Positions 17,532 through 25,644 of a stretch of DNA of 34,328 nt are shown here, in pieces. The stretch is taken from NCBI GenBank assembly GCA_903861195.1, contig CAIOTJ010000035.1, positions 1 through 34,328 on the forward strand, read 5' to 3'. The stretch's first letter is position 1. Every line of letters starts with the position of its first letter. Position numbers and translations under genes: made by a program. The notes below the pieces were generated by a model. That model was not told the origin of the DNA. It worked only from the letters and a program-made list of their open reading frames with translations, and did not search any database. Source of the DNA: an uncultured Planctomycetaceae bacterium (lineage in GTDB: Bacteria; Planctomycetota; Planctomycetia; Planctomycetales; Planctomycetaceae).

Positions 17532-18125
17532 GCCATGCCCGGCAAGTTCAACACCTTGTAATTCCAGCCCTTGTGCGCATTGGGGCACGCAGCAACCAAC
17601 GGATGACCAGGAACGCACCCAATCGGTCGGGACGAATTCTCTGTTGGGTCGGAGGTTTTCAGTAGAATTTCGCCGGGGACGGTTCGTGTATTTGGTGTCG
17701 GCTGCGGAGGATGAGAGACCGTCGGCCGGATTTCCGTCAGTTCGCATCGACGGAGCACCTGCTCCTGCGGATCGGCTCGTGGAAGCCTCTGTTGCAGAAG
17801 CTGTGTTGCCTTGTGGTCGTGGGGATGATGGTCCCGCTGGGACAGTGTGCTTTGATTTCCCCAGCCATATGCCAGTTCACATGACCCATCCTGAACTTCC
17901 TTGCATCGGGTTTGCTGACACTTCCACAACCTGAGGATTCCGCGGTCTTGAACGGTAGTGGTTGACAATGGAGTCGAACCCGCGCGATCACAGACTTTCC
18001 GGAACGTCTCCAGATCAAGTCAGTCTTTCTGTCCGGCCGATCCGGAAATTGTCTCCCGCAAAGTCATTCCGTGCAGCACGCGGCTCAGGTTCAGACGAAT
18101 TCAGACCGAGCTCTGAGCACTCAGT
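17532..18125. other. Low-coding stretch between VanZ and the 131-aa gene
   Basis: No intact gene is convincing here. Several 60-170 codon frames on both strands lack family motifs and have unnatural composition. The best candidate is the short hydrophobic frame at 17711-17968 on plus, listed separately. Near the right end TTCAGAC occurs at 18090, 18100 and 18125 beside CTGAGcaCTCAG, possibly decayed repeat or 3' structure of the minus-strand gene. AGTCGAACCC near 17972 resembles a reversed tRNA T-arm but no tRNA folds around it. Confidence 0.5.
17711..17968 (+). pseudogene. Possible small secreted peptide interrupted by TGA
   Basis: From ATG 17711 a frame of 57 codons runs to TGA at 17882, and the same frame then stays open for 27 more codons to TGA 17966-17968. 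The first part has a basic start, then a strong hydrophobic core (LCCLVVVGMMVPLG) followed by QCALISPAICQFT. The second part continues hydrophobically as PILNFLASGLLTL and ends in a polar tail. That continuity suggests one ~84-residue exported peptide whose codon 58 became TGA, for instance from TGG. GGAGG directly abuts the ATG, which is too close for a normal ribosome site, so the start is doubtful. Selenocysteine is unlikely because I see no hairpin after the TGA. Chance cannot be excluded. Confidence 0.25.
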
Positions 18126-18521
18126 TCAGACGCATTTTTCCACTGCCTGCACGTCATCGATACTGAATGGTCCGAGCATGATCGTCCGGAAAGTCTGGCC
18201 TGGATCTCGCCCCAGGAGATATAGCTCTCCATGCTGGCTTTCACGGGCATCGGGAAAACCACTTACGGTCTGCCCGTCCTTCAGACTCACCCGGACCGCC
18301 GTGGTTTCATCGATCCCCTGCAATTCCTGGTTCACGAGATGGGGAAACCTTCCCCAAGCCCAACACCACAGGGTTTTGACCGGATCGACTTTTCCCGCCA
18401 CATCGGTCCATTCGTGTTCGGCCAACAGCAGATCCCGGCGGGAGGCTGTCTGGCACCACGGTTTCAGAATCTCATCGAGCCACGCGCGTCGCGACGCGGC
18501 GAGATCGGCAAAGGTCTTCAT
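18126..18521 (-). CDS. Uncharacterised 131-residue protein
   Basis: The frame is open far upstream over the SLC13 gene, but protein-like sequence starts at ATG 18521 (MKTFADLAASRRAWLDEILK). I recognise no family. Visible traits: a helical N-terminus with basic residues, LLLAEHEWTDVAGKVDPVKT, an aromatic patch LWCWAWGRFPH (51-61), and a beta-rich second half (AVRVSLKDGQTVSGF, GELYLLGRDPGQTFRTIML). The TATACT just ahead of the start on minus could be a -10 box and would give an almost leaderless transcript, but no -35 supports it. No signal peptide or membrane helix. It stands alone, divergent from the transporter gene across 138 bp. The composition of the DNA resembles a genuine gene. Confidence 0.6.
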   Translation of the reverse strand: MKTFADLAASRRAWLDEILKPWCQTASRRDLLLAEHEWTDVAGKVDPVKTLWCWAWGRFPHLVNQELQGIDETTAVRVSLKDGQTVSGFPDARESQHGELYLLGRDPGQTFRTIMLGPFSIDDVQAVEKCV

Positions 18522-18659
18522 TTTAAGAGTATAGGCTTCGCTCCGCCTGCTTCCAGTTCGGGACGCTCCCCGACGGTGCTCCCTCTCCAGGCGGTTCGCA
18601 CCATGACCCCGAAACCAGATCAACGCCGTCCCGGCTGAACCACGCCTGAGCCCCCTCTC

Positions 18660-20219
18660 ATGTTCGATCCTGAACCCGAGATCCCCCAGTCCGACCTGGA
18701 AAAGCGTTTTGAACGGGTGCGATCCGTCGCGGGCCTGCTGCTGGCACCTGTGCTCTTCCTGGTGATCTGGTGGCTGCCGCTGTCGAACTCTGCGACACCC
18801 GTTGGACCCGACGGCAGGACGGGGCTCTCCGCCGCGATGAGTCCGCAGGCACATCATCTGGCGGCGATCATGGCCACTGTGATCTGGCTCTGGTTGACAG
18901 AACCCATCCCGATGACGGTCACCGCGCTCTTGGGTGCCGCGGGATGCGTGGTCCTCAGAGTGGCCGACGCCAAGACCGTTTTTGCTCCGTTCGCTGATCC
19001 GCTGATGTTTCTCTTCATCGGATCGTTCATGCTGGCGAGAGCGATCTTCCTGCATGGCCTCGATCGACGCCTGGCGTACGGAGTGATGTCGCTAAGCTGG
19101 GTCGGCGCCCGACCTTCACGAATCCTGTTCGCGTACGGAGCCGTGACGGCCTTCATCTCGGCCTGGATTTCGAACACCGCCACGACCGCGATGATGTTGG
19201 CGATTGGGCTGTCTCTGGTCCGGTTCCTGAAAGAAGCGTCGACAGCATCAGGCCGGATCGACCCCAGGTTCGCGACCGGCTTGATGCTGATGACCTCATT
19301 CGCCGCCTCGATTGGGGGGCTGGCCACCCCCATCGGCACACCACCCAATGTCATCGGCTTGCGGTTTATCGAACGGGAACTGGGGGTCGAGATTCCCTTT
19401 TTGAAGTGGATGGTTCTGGGGGTTCCAGTCGTGGCCCTGCTGTACCTGTTTCTCTTTGTCTATCTCAACCGGCTGTGTCCGGCGGGGGTCAGGGAGCTTC
19501 CCGGAAGCATCGACATGCTGAACCGTAACCGGGATTCGCTGGGGCGTTGGACGGCCGGGCAGAAGTCGACCCTGATTGCATTCGGCCTGACCACACTTTT
19601 GTGGGTTCTGCCGGGGATCGTGGCGTTGTTTTGGGGGGAACAGAGCCCGATGTACAGCCGGGTGCGCAGCAGCCTGCCCGAAGGAGTGGTGGCAATCCTG
19701 GGAGCGTCGCTGCTGTTTCTGCTGCCTGGGAATTGTGGGGGCCGGGCCATCGACTGGAGCAAGGCGACGCAAATCGACTGGGGGGTCGTGCTGCTCTACG
19801 GAGGGGGCTTTACGCTGGGGGAACTCGCCAACCAGACAGGATTGGCCACCTCCGTCGGCAACGCACTCGCGGGGCTGCTGCCAGGGGGAGGGGAATGGAC
19901 CCTGTTGGTGGGGGGCACGCTGCTGGCAGCCCTCGTCTCGGAAGCGACGTCCAACACCGCCTCGGCCAACATTGTGGTGATGCTGGTGATCTCGATGGCC
20001 CGCTCAGCCGGGGTCGATCCGTTGGCTCCCGCGCTCGGGGCGACCTTTGGGGCCAGCCTCGGTTTCATGCTGCCCGTCTCGACCCCCTGCAATGCGATTG
20101 TGTATGGGACCGGTCTGGTTCCCCTGCCGCGGATGATTCGTTACGGATTGCTGTTGGATATTGTCGGTGTCGCCGTGATCATCCTGCTGGTCAAAATCCT
20201 GCTTCCCTGGATTGCTTGA
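18660..20219 (+). CDS. SLC13/DASS family anion:sodium symporter-like permease
   Basis: 519 residues, inner-membrane protein with about 11-12 hydrophobic segments. The two inverted repeats of the divalent-anion:Na+ symporter fold show the expected signature pairs: SNTATTAMML with Ser-Asn-Thr at 171-173 and TPIGTPPN (223-230) in the first, SNTASANIVVML with 431-433 and PVSTPCNAIVYGTG (472-485) in the second. SNT motifs bind substrate carboxylate and Na+ in structurally known members such as VcINDY. Substrates of the family include succinate, citrate, malate and sulfate; none can be chosen here. ATG 18660 precedes a cytoplasmic acidic N-terminus before the first membrane helix (about 24-40). The FHA gene follows on the same strand and might be co-transcribed. 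Confidence 0.93.
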   Translation: MFDPEPEIPQSDLEKRFERVRSVAGLLLAPVLFLVIWWLPLSNSATPVGPDGRTGLSAAMSPQAHHLAAIMATVIWLWLTEPIPMTVTALLGAAGCVVLRVADAKTVFAPFADPLMFLFIGSFMLARAIFLHGLDRRLAYGVMSLSWVGARPSRILFAYGAVTAFISAWISNTATTAMMLAIGLSLVRFLKEASTASGRIDPRFATGLMLMTSFAASIGGLATPIGTPPNVIGLRFIERELGVEIPFLKWMVLGVPVVALLYLFLFVYLNRLCPAGVRELPGSIDMLNRNRDSLGRWTAGQKSTLIAFGLTTLLWVLPGIVALFWGEQSPMYSRVRSSLPEGVVAILGASLLFLLPGNCGGRAIDWSKATQIDWGVVLLYGGGFTLGELANQTGLATSVGNALAGLLPGGGEWTLLVGGTLLAALVSEATSNTASANIVVMLVISMARSAGVDPLAPALGATFGASLGFMLPVSTPCNAIVYGTGLVPLPRMIRYGLLLDIVGVAVIILLVKILLPWIA

Positions 20220-20421
20220 ACCCTTCGCAGCCAATTCCCAAGCAGCCTCTTCGCCCCATGGTCTTTTAGAAAACCCGAATTCTCTTCACGGAGGTGCCGG
20301 TTTCGCCTTGACGACTGGCCGGGTTGGCGATGAAACTGCAGTGAAACCAGCGCTGGGGCCGCGTCCACACTCGTCACGATCCACAGACTCCGATTCATCA
20401 CTTCACCCCCCCGAGACGACA

Positions 20422-20871
20422 GTGATTGCGCAATTGATTCCGGAGAACGGCGGGGAACCGATCATGATCCACAAGGATTTGATGGTCGTGGGACGCCAGG
20501 AGGAGGGTTGCGACATCACCATCGATCACAAAAGTGTCTCGAAAATTCATTGTGTGATTGTCAAGACGGATGGATTGCTGTTTGTGCGCGACCTTCTAAG
20601 CACGAATGGAACGCGTGTCAACGGCCAGAGGGTGACCCGGGGAGCCCTGTTGCCGGGGGACGTTCTGGCCGTCGCCAATGCCAAGTTCCGGGTCCACTTG
20701 GGCCCCGATCAAGTAGAGCGTTTGCCAGTTTCCGGCAATGAAACCCAGGCGATGATCTCAAAGAGCCTCCCGAAGAATCAGCCGATCACGGATTCGGCGA
20801 AAAATCCCGGAGCCGACCTGTTCGCCCCCGACGCAGAGATCCGGCTAAAGGAATCTCCCGAGTCAAACTGA
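20422..20871 (+). CDS. FHA-domain protein
   Basis: A forkhead-associated domain fills residues 1-95 when read from GTG 20422: VVGRQEEGCDITI with Gly24-Arg25, KSVSKIHC with Ser40 and His43, LLSTNGTRVNG with Thr-Asn-Gly at 61-63. Those are the phosphothreonine-binding positions of FHA folds. A 50-residue polar tail follows. The start is uncertain: the frame is open back to 20212, with TTG 20308 (after GGAGG, 13-nt spacing) and GTG 20341 as alternatives. The chosen start fits the point where protein-like sequence begins (MIAQLIPENGGEP). Such single-FHA proteins usually read Ser/Thr kinase signals, common in planctomycetes, but no kinase gene is in this window. Confidence 0.8.
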   Translation: MIAQLIPENGGEPIMIHKDLMVVGRQEEGCDITIDHKSVSKIHCVIVKTDGLLFVRDLLSTNGTRVNGQRVTRGALLPGDVLAVANAKFRVHLGPDQVERLPVSGNETQAMISKSLPKNQPITDSAKNPGADLFAPDAEIRLKESPESN

Positions 20872-21113
20872 CGGCCCCGGAGTTGTCTGGGCGTTCAGGA
20901 TTGGGGATTTGACTCCCCCCTGCCCCGGAATCCGACTCGTAAAAAAGTCCGCCCCAGAAAACCCTGAACAGTTCCCCCCGGGCAGACGATGACATATAAA
21001 CAGGTATCGAGCTTCCCGAGTGTTCCCGGGCAGCTGCTTGTCCCAGTTCCCCCCCCGGCTCCCCAGCAGCCCTGACTGGAAGACTCCTCGGTTCCCCGGA
21101 AGAAAGTTCGAAC

Positions 21114-22442
21114 ATGCAGACCTTCCCGAAAGTCTCGCAAAGTTTTTGTGATGGATTGTCCCGCCGCTCGTTCCTGGAGATTGGGGGACTCACTTTCGGC
21201 GGCCTGGGGCTGGGCTTGAACGATGTCCTGCGTGCCGAGGAGAACCGTGGCAAGTCGAACCGGTCGATCATCATGGTCTACCTCTCGGGAGGGCTGTCTC
21301 ACCAGGATTCCTTTGATCTGAAGCCCCAGGCTCCCGCGGGGATCCGGGGCGATTTCAATCCCGTCGACACGAATGTTCCTGGGCTCCAGGTGTGCGAATT
21401 GCTGCCACAATTGGCCGGCATGGCCGACAAGTACGCAGTCTTGCGATCGATCGTCGGTCTGCGTGATGAGCACAGCAGTTTCCAGACGCTCACTGGGTAT
21501 TCAATGGGAGAATCGCAGCGGGACGGGAAACCCAACTTCGGATCGATGGTTTCTCGGGTTCTGGGGCCGACCGATCCTGTGATTCCCTCGTTCGTGGATC
21601 TGTTTCCCACGATGCAGCATCGCCCCTACAATAGTCCGGGATCGGGGACGCTGGGGCCCCGATACACGGGCGTCCGGGCCGATGGTGAGGATCTGGCAAG
21701 CATGAAGCTGCGATTTGTCTCGCCCGCCCAGCTTTCGGATCGCCGCAAACTGCTGCGGGAGATTGACTGCCTGAAATCCGGGCTGGAGAGCGAGCGGCTG
21801 CAGGCGGCAGACAGTGCGACGCAACGGGCATTTGATGTTCTGACATCGAGCCGGCTGGTGGATGCCCTCGACATCGAGAAGGAAGATCCGCGGATCCGCG
21901 AACGGTACGGGAAGAGTTCGTCGAAGCACCAGGGAGACGGTGCCCCCCTGTGGAACGATCAGTTGTTGATGGCCCGCCGACTGATCGAGGCGGGGGTCCG
22001 CTGCGTGACCGTGGCGTATGGTTTTTGGGACACTCACGGCAACAATTTCAATCATCTCCGAGGGAATCTGCCGATCTTCGATCAGGGAATCGCTGCCCTG
22101 ATTCAGGACCTGCATGACCGAGGCCTGGAACGGGATGTGACGGTGGCGGTCTGGGGCGAGTTTGGCCGAACCCCCAAGATCAACAAGGACGCGGGCCGCG
22201 ATCACTGGGCGCGGGTGAACGGCGCTCTGCTCGCCGGCGGCGGGCTGCGGACCGGGCAATTTATTGGCACAACAGACTCCATGGCAGACTCGGCCAAGGA
22301 CCGCCCGATTCATTACCTGGATGTCCTGGCCACGCTCTACCAGTCGATCGGCATCGATCCCCATGAGTTGGTGCGCGATTCGCAAGATCGCCCGATTCCC
22401 ATTCTTCCCAGCACCACCCAGGTGATCCGCGAGTTGGTGTAG
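21114..22442 (+). CDS. DUF1501 family protein, distinct subgroup (copy 3)
   Basis: 442 residues. Leader SRRSFLEIGGLTFGGLGLGL with Arg17-Arg18 is twin-arginine type. DUF1501 landmarks: YLSGGLSHQDSFDLKP (56-71), WDTH at 305-308, GEFGRTP at 348-354, GRDH at 361-364. The C-terminus (YLDVLATLYQSIGIDPHEL, DSQDRPIPIL) differs from copies 1 and 2 and lacks their RLT...EVV ending, so this belongs to the subgroup usually found outside PSD1 pairs. Its TAG overlaps by 1 nt the GTG of an SGNH hydrolase gene, heading a tightly packed run to 26030. TATAAA at 20995-21000 could be part of the promoter, but no -35 is visible. Exported, probably metal-binding; function unknown. Confidence 0.92.
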   Translation: MQTFPKVSQSFCDGLSRRSFLEIGGLTFGGLGLGLNDVLRAEENRGKSNRSIIMVYLSGGLSHQDSFDLKPQAPAGIRGDFNPVDTNVPGLQVCELLPQLAGMADKYAVLRSIVGLRDEHSSFQTLTGYSMGESQRDGKPNFGSMVSRVLGPTDPVIPSFVDLFPTMQHRPYNSPGSGTLGPRYTGVRADGEDLASMKLRFVSPAQLSDRRKLLREIDCLKSGLESERLQAADSATQRAFDVLTSSRLVDALDIEKEDPRIRERYGKSSSKHQGDGAPLWNDQLLMARRLIEAGVRCVTVAYGFWDTHGNNFNHLRGNLPIFDQGIAALIQDLHDRGLERDVTVAVWGEFGRTPKINKDAGRDHWARVNGALLAGGGLRTGQFIGTTDSMADSAKDRPIHYLDVLATLYQSIGIDPHELVRDSQDRPIPILPSTTQVIRELV

Positions 22443-23560
22443 TGTTCGAGCTGTCGTTCGATTATCTCCTGGGCATGTCACTGTGGCTGCTGGCACTGCC
22501 AGTCGCCTTCTGGGTTCTGCTGCGGTCGCGGCGTGCCGCCCGTCGCCGGGGCCGGTCCCTCCGTCTTTCCAACCTGGGCCTGTCGCTCTGGATGCTGCTT
22601 GCGGGTTTGACAGCGGTCGAGCTTTACTTCGCCGTCATCTACGATCAAAGCGATTCGTTCAACATGACGAACGTGTCGCAGAAGTGGTTTCGGCGCTGGG
22701 TCCGGCAGAAGCCCCTCAAGTTCGCCGGCCGCGAGGGAATCCCCTACCGCGATGACGTCGACTTCCCAACTCGCCTCGAACCTGGGCAGCGGCACGTGGT
22801 TTTTATCGGGGACAGTTTCACATTCGGACATGGAATCCGCCATGTTCCTGACCGATTCAGCAATCGGGTCCGCGAGACGTTGCAGGGGCAGGCTCCGGGT
22901 CAGATTCTGGTGACCAATATTGCCGACGCCGGCAAGGATCTGCACTGGGTCTGCGAAGTGACGGACCGACTGATCGAGAATCACCTGCCGGTAACGACAC
23001 TGGTCTACGTCTTGTGTCTGAACGACATTGAGACCTTCGACCCCGAACATCGCGATCAGGCACCGACCAATCAAGTCCGGCGTCCCCCCAACCTCCTGCT
23101 GAACGACACTTACTTCTTAAATCTCTTGTACTTCCGCAGCCAGCAGGCGACGGTTCCGGGAGTCCGCGATTACTACTCGCATGTCGAGGAATCGTATCGG
23201 GGCATCGCCTGGCGGCGGATGTTCGGGAAGTTGATGACGCTCAGCCAGGAGTGTCGGGACGCGGAGATTGATTTCCGCGTGGTCGTGTTTCCCTTCCTTC
23301 ACAATCTCGGTCCGAAGTATCCCTTCCGAGAGGCGCATGGACTGATTGTGGAGGCGTGTCGGCGGGAAGGCATTCCCTGTCTCGATCTGCTGCCGGTGTT
23401 GGAACCGCACGCCAGCGAAAAGCTGACTGTCAACATTTTTGACGCCCATCCGAACGAGCGGGCCCACGAATTGGCTGCGGATGCTATCGCAGACCGCTTG
23501 CTGGGTGACCTGACCGATCGCCAACCCTCCCCCGCCAGCCCGCCGGCAGAGACTCCCTGA
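22442..23560 (+). CDS. Membrane-anchored SGNH/GDSL hydrolase-like protein
   Basis: 372 residues from GTG 22442, overlapping the DUF1501 stop by 1 nt. Two hydrophobic helices at about 8-27 and 43-65, joined by a very basic loop (RSRRAARRRGR), anchor it with the catalytic domain on the outer face of the inner membrane. SGNH blocks: FIGDSFTFGHG with Ser125 (block I), VLCLNDIE with Asn194 (block III), and FDAHPNERAH with Asp334 and His336 (block V). This arrangement fits a lipase/acyl-esterase, like those that deacylate lipids or polysaccharides. Neighbours are a DUF1501 protein and a SelA-like enzyme whose ATG overlaps its stop. Substrate unknown; the anchor suggests an envelope target. Confidence 0.85.
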   Translation: MFELSFDYLLGMSLWLLALPVAFWVLLRSRRAARRRGRSLRLSNLGLSLWMLLAGLTAVELYFAVIYDQSDSFNMTNVSQKWFRRWVRQKPLKFAGREGIPYRDDVDFPTRLEPGQRHVVFIGDSFTFGHGIRHVPDRFSNRVRETLQGQAPGQILVTNIADAGKDLHWVCEVTDRLIENHLPVTTLVYVLCLNDIETFDPEHRDQAPTNQVRRPPNLLLNDTYFLNLLYFRSQQATVPGVRDYYSHVEESYRGIAWRRMFGKLMTLSQECRDAEIDFRVVVFPFLHNLGPKYPFREAHGLIVEACRREGIPCLDLLPVLEPHASEKLTVNIFDAHPNERAHELAADAIADRLLGDLTDRQPSPASPPAETP

Positions 23561-24765
23561 TGTCGATCTTCGAACAATGGGGGGTCACACCAATCATCAA
23601 TGCGACCGGCTCAGTCACCCGGCTGGGGGGGGCAGTCATGCCTCCCGAAGTCATTGCGGCGTTTTCGGCGGCTGCTTCCGATGCCTGCTCTCTGGAGGAA
23701 CTCCAGGTCGCCGCCTCGCGCATCCTGGCACATCACACCGGGGCTGCTGCGGGAATTGTCACCGCCGGGTGTGCCGCCGGACTTACCCTGGGGACCGCCG
23801 CCATCCTGGCCGGATTGGATGCAGGTCGAATGGAACGGCTCCCGCGCCCCGCCCCTGGAGACCGTCACGAATTCCTGGTCGCCCGTGAGCAGCGCAACGG
23901 ATATGACCATGCAGTACGTGCGGCCGGTGCGACCCTGGTCGAAGTTGGTTTCAACGAGATCGTGTCGAACGCCGGGGTGCGACGGACCGAGACGTGGGAG
24001 TACGGAGCCGCCATCACCGAACGGACAGCGGGAATCCTCTACATCGCGGCCCCCGAGGCGCGACCCCGACTGCAAGAGGTGGTCGACCTGGCCCATCGCC
24101 ATTGCCTGCCAGTTCTCGTCGATGCCGCCGGCGAATTGCTGCCCCGCAATACGCTGCCCGACCTTGTGGCGACCGGTGCCGACCTGGTTGCCTGCAGTGG
24201 AGGCAAGGCGCTCCGCGGACCTCAGTCGACCGGCATCCTGTGCGGGAGGGCCGAGCTCGTCGGCTCGGCTTTGCTGCAGATGCTCGACATGGATGACCAT
24301 CCCGATCTTTGGTCCCCCCCAGGGATCCTGCCGGAACCACGACGGCTGTTCGGCCAACCGCGCCACGGGCTGGGCCGGGGGTTCAAGGTTTCCAAGGAAG
24401 AGATCGCCGCCCTGCTGACAGCGGTCGAACTGTTTTTCTCGGGACATTACGACCAGGAAAGATCACAGCAACTCACCCGGCTGCGGCAGATCGCTGGTCA
24501 GATTCCCGCCCCCTCGCGCTGGGAACTGGACGATCCTCACGACGGACAGCGTTTCCCGGTGTTGGAGGTGGTGGTGGCGGAACAGGCCCTGCGCAAGTCG
24601 GCCTTCGACATCTGCCGGTCACTGCGGGATGGGAGTCCGCGCATTTTCGTCGGCCATGGGCAGTTGCCCCTGGGGCGCCTCGTGATCCATCCCCTCTGTC
24701 TGACTGAAACCCAATCGGTCCAGGTGGCCGAGCGGTTGAGGGTCGAGTTGACGCCATCCGGCTGA
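23560..24765 (+). CDS. SelA-like PLP-dependent enzyme (class V fold)
   Basis: 401 residues, ATG overlapping the upstream TGA by 1 nt (TGATG). It matches the SelA/DgaE-like group of fold-type I enzymes: INATGSVTRLGGAVMPPEV (14-32), TAGCAAGLTLGTAAILAG (68-85), LVDAAGELLP with Asp188 (cofactor N1 contact) and ACSGGKALRGPQSTGIL with Lys216 as PLP lysine. It is shorter than true L-seryl-tRNA(Sec) selenium transferase (about 460 residues), and no selB, selC or selD gene is in view, so a SelA function is unlikely. Relatives act on amino sugars or amino-acid derivatives, such as D-glucosaminate-6-phosphate ammonia-lyase. A cytosolic lyase on a product of the neighbouring exported hydrolases is conceivable, but unsupported. 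An aminotransferase or aldolase is an alternative. Confidence 0.8.
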   Translation: MSIFEQWGVTPIINATGSVTRLGGAVMPPEVIAAFSAAASDACSLEELQVAASRILAHHTGAAAGIVTAGCAAGLTLGTAAILAGLDAGRMERLPRPAPGDRHEFLVAREQRNGYDHAVRAAGATLVEVGFNEIVSNAGVRRTETWEYGAAITERTAGILYIAAPEARPRLQEVVDLAHRHCLPVLVDAAGELLPRNTLPDLVATGADLVACSGGKALRGPQSTGILCGRAELVGSALLQMLDMDDHPDLWSPPGILPEPRRLFGQPRHGLGRGFKVSKEEIAALLTAVELFFSGHYDQERSQQLTRLRQIAGQIPAPSRWELDDPHDGQRFPVLEVVVAEQALRKSAFDICRSLRDGSPRIFVGHGQLPLGRLVIHPLCLTETQSVQVAERLRVELTPSG

Positions 24766-24843
24766 TGATTCACAACCCGGCCCCCAATCCGCGTCGCCCC
24801 TGACTTTCACCGCTCACCAACCCACCGCAAGGAATCGCAGATC

Positions 24844-25644
24844 GTGTCGACTGAAAAGGAGTTTCTCGAAGCCGCGAAGGTGGCGGCGCTGGCCGCCGGC
24901 CAAGTGCTGGAGGAGTGGGCGGGCAAATTTACCGTCAGCGAAAAAGGCCCTGCCGACCTGGTCACCGAAGCGGATGTCGCTGCCCAAAATGCCATAGTCT
25001 CGGTCCTTCAACCCCGCTTTCCTGAGCACGGATTTCTGGGTGAAGAAGGACTGCGACAGGCGTCCGGTGTGGGAAACTTTCGCTGGATCATCGATCCGCT
25101 GGACGGCACGACCAATTACGTCCACCGATTTCCCTACTATGCCGTTTCGATCGCACTCGAACAGGCCGGCGAATTGGTCGCGGGAGTGATCTACGACCCC
25201 AGCAAGCGGGAACTGTTCGCCGCACTCCGCGGCGCTGGGGCGACGCTGAACGACCAGCCCCTGCGGACCAGTCGATTTCACCGGCTCCGCGATTCGATGG
25301 TGATTGCCAGTTTCCCCCCCAACGCCAAGGCGGACAGCCCCCCTTTGAAGCGATTTCTGCATGTGATCAACCATGCCCAAACGGTCCATCGTTCGGGCTC
25401 GGCCGCGCTGAACCTCGCCTATGTGGCCGCAGGACGACTCGATGGCTACTGGTCGACCAGCCTGAAAGCCTGGGACATGGCCGCCGGCGTCTTGATCGCG
25501 CGGGAAGCCGGCGGTCGCGCCACGCGCATGGATGGCAGCCGGTTGGATCTGGCGGTTCCCGATATTCTGTGCACCAATGGCACCGCGCTCCACGAGGAGT
25601 TGAGCCTTCGCCTGGGCGAAGCAGAATCGGGGACAGGCCCATGA
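24844..25644 (+). CDS. Inositol monophosphatase family protein
   Basis: 266 residues from GTG 24844, with AAGGAA about 8 nt ahead. Family metal and phosphate motifs: DLVTEADVAAQ (38-48), GEEG with Glu67, IDPLDGTTNYVHRFP with Asp84 and Asp87 (83-97), and KAWDMAAGVLIAREAGG with Asp211. These define Mg2+-dependent, Li+-sensitive phosphomonoesterases: inositol-1-phosphatase, fructose-1,6-bisphosphatase type IV, histidinol phosphatase HisN and CysQ. The length and motif spacing fit the SuhB/HisN branch, but the substrate cannot be fixed. It follows the SelA-like gene by 78 nt and overlaps the next gene by ATGA. Cytoplasmic. Confidence 0.92.
   Translation: MSTEKEFLEAAKVAALAAGQVLEEWAGKFTVSEKGPADLVTEADVAAQNAIVSVLQPRFPEHGFLGEEGLRQASGVGNFRWIIDPLDGTTNYVHRFPYYAVSIALEQAGELVAGVIYDPSKRELFAALRGAGATLNDQPLRTSRFHRLRDSMVIASFPPNAKADSPPLKRFLHVINHAQTVHRSGSAALNLAYVAAGRLDGYWSTSLKAWDMAAGVLIAREAGGRATRMDGSRLDLAVPDILCTNGTALHEELSLRLGEAESGTGP

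Noticed and set aside
17882-17884. Selenocysteine at the in-frame TGA
   Set aside because: No stable hairpin directly after the TGA, as a bacterial SECIS would require, and no homologue known to me with Sec or Cys there.
17962-17990. TTGACA as a -35 box
   Set aside because: Nothing like TATAAT lies 16-18 nt downstream (CGATCA at the expected place) and no gene start follows.
17960-18040. AGTCGAACCC, resembling a tRNA T-loop on the minus strand
   Set aside because: The 5-nt arms flanking AGTCGAA make only two pairs, and no anticodon arm or acceptor stem can be drawn around it.
20890-20935. GGGGA/TCCCC hairpin after the FHA gene as a terminator
   Set aside because: Only a 5-bp stem, followed by CCTGCCCC rather than a T tract.
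23560-24765. True selenocysteine synthase (selA) and hence selenoprotein machinery
   Set aside because: The protein is short for SelA and no selB, selC or selD is present in the window; only the fold relationship is supported.
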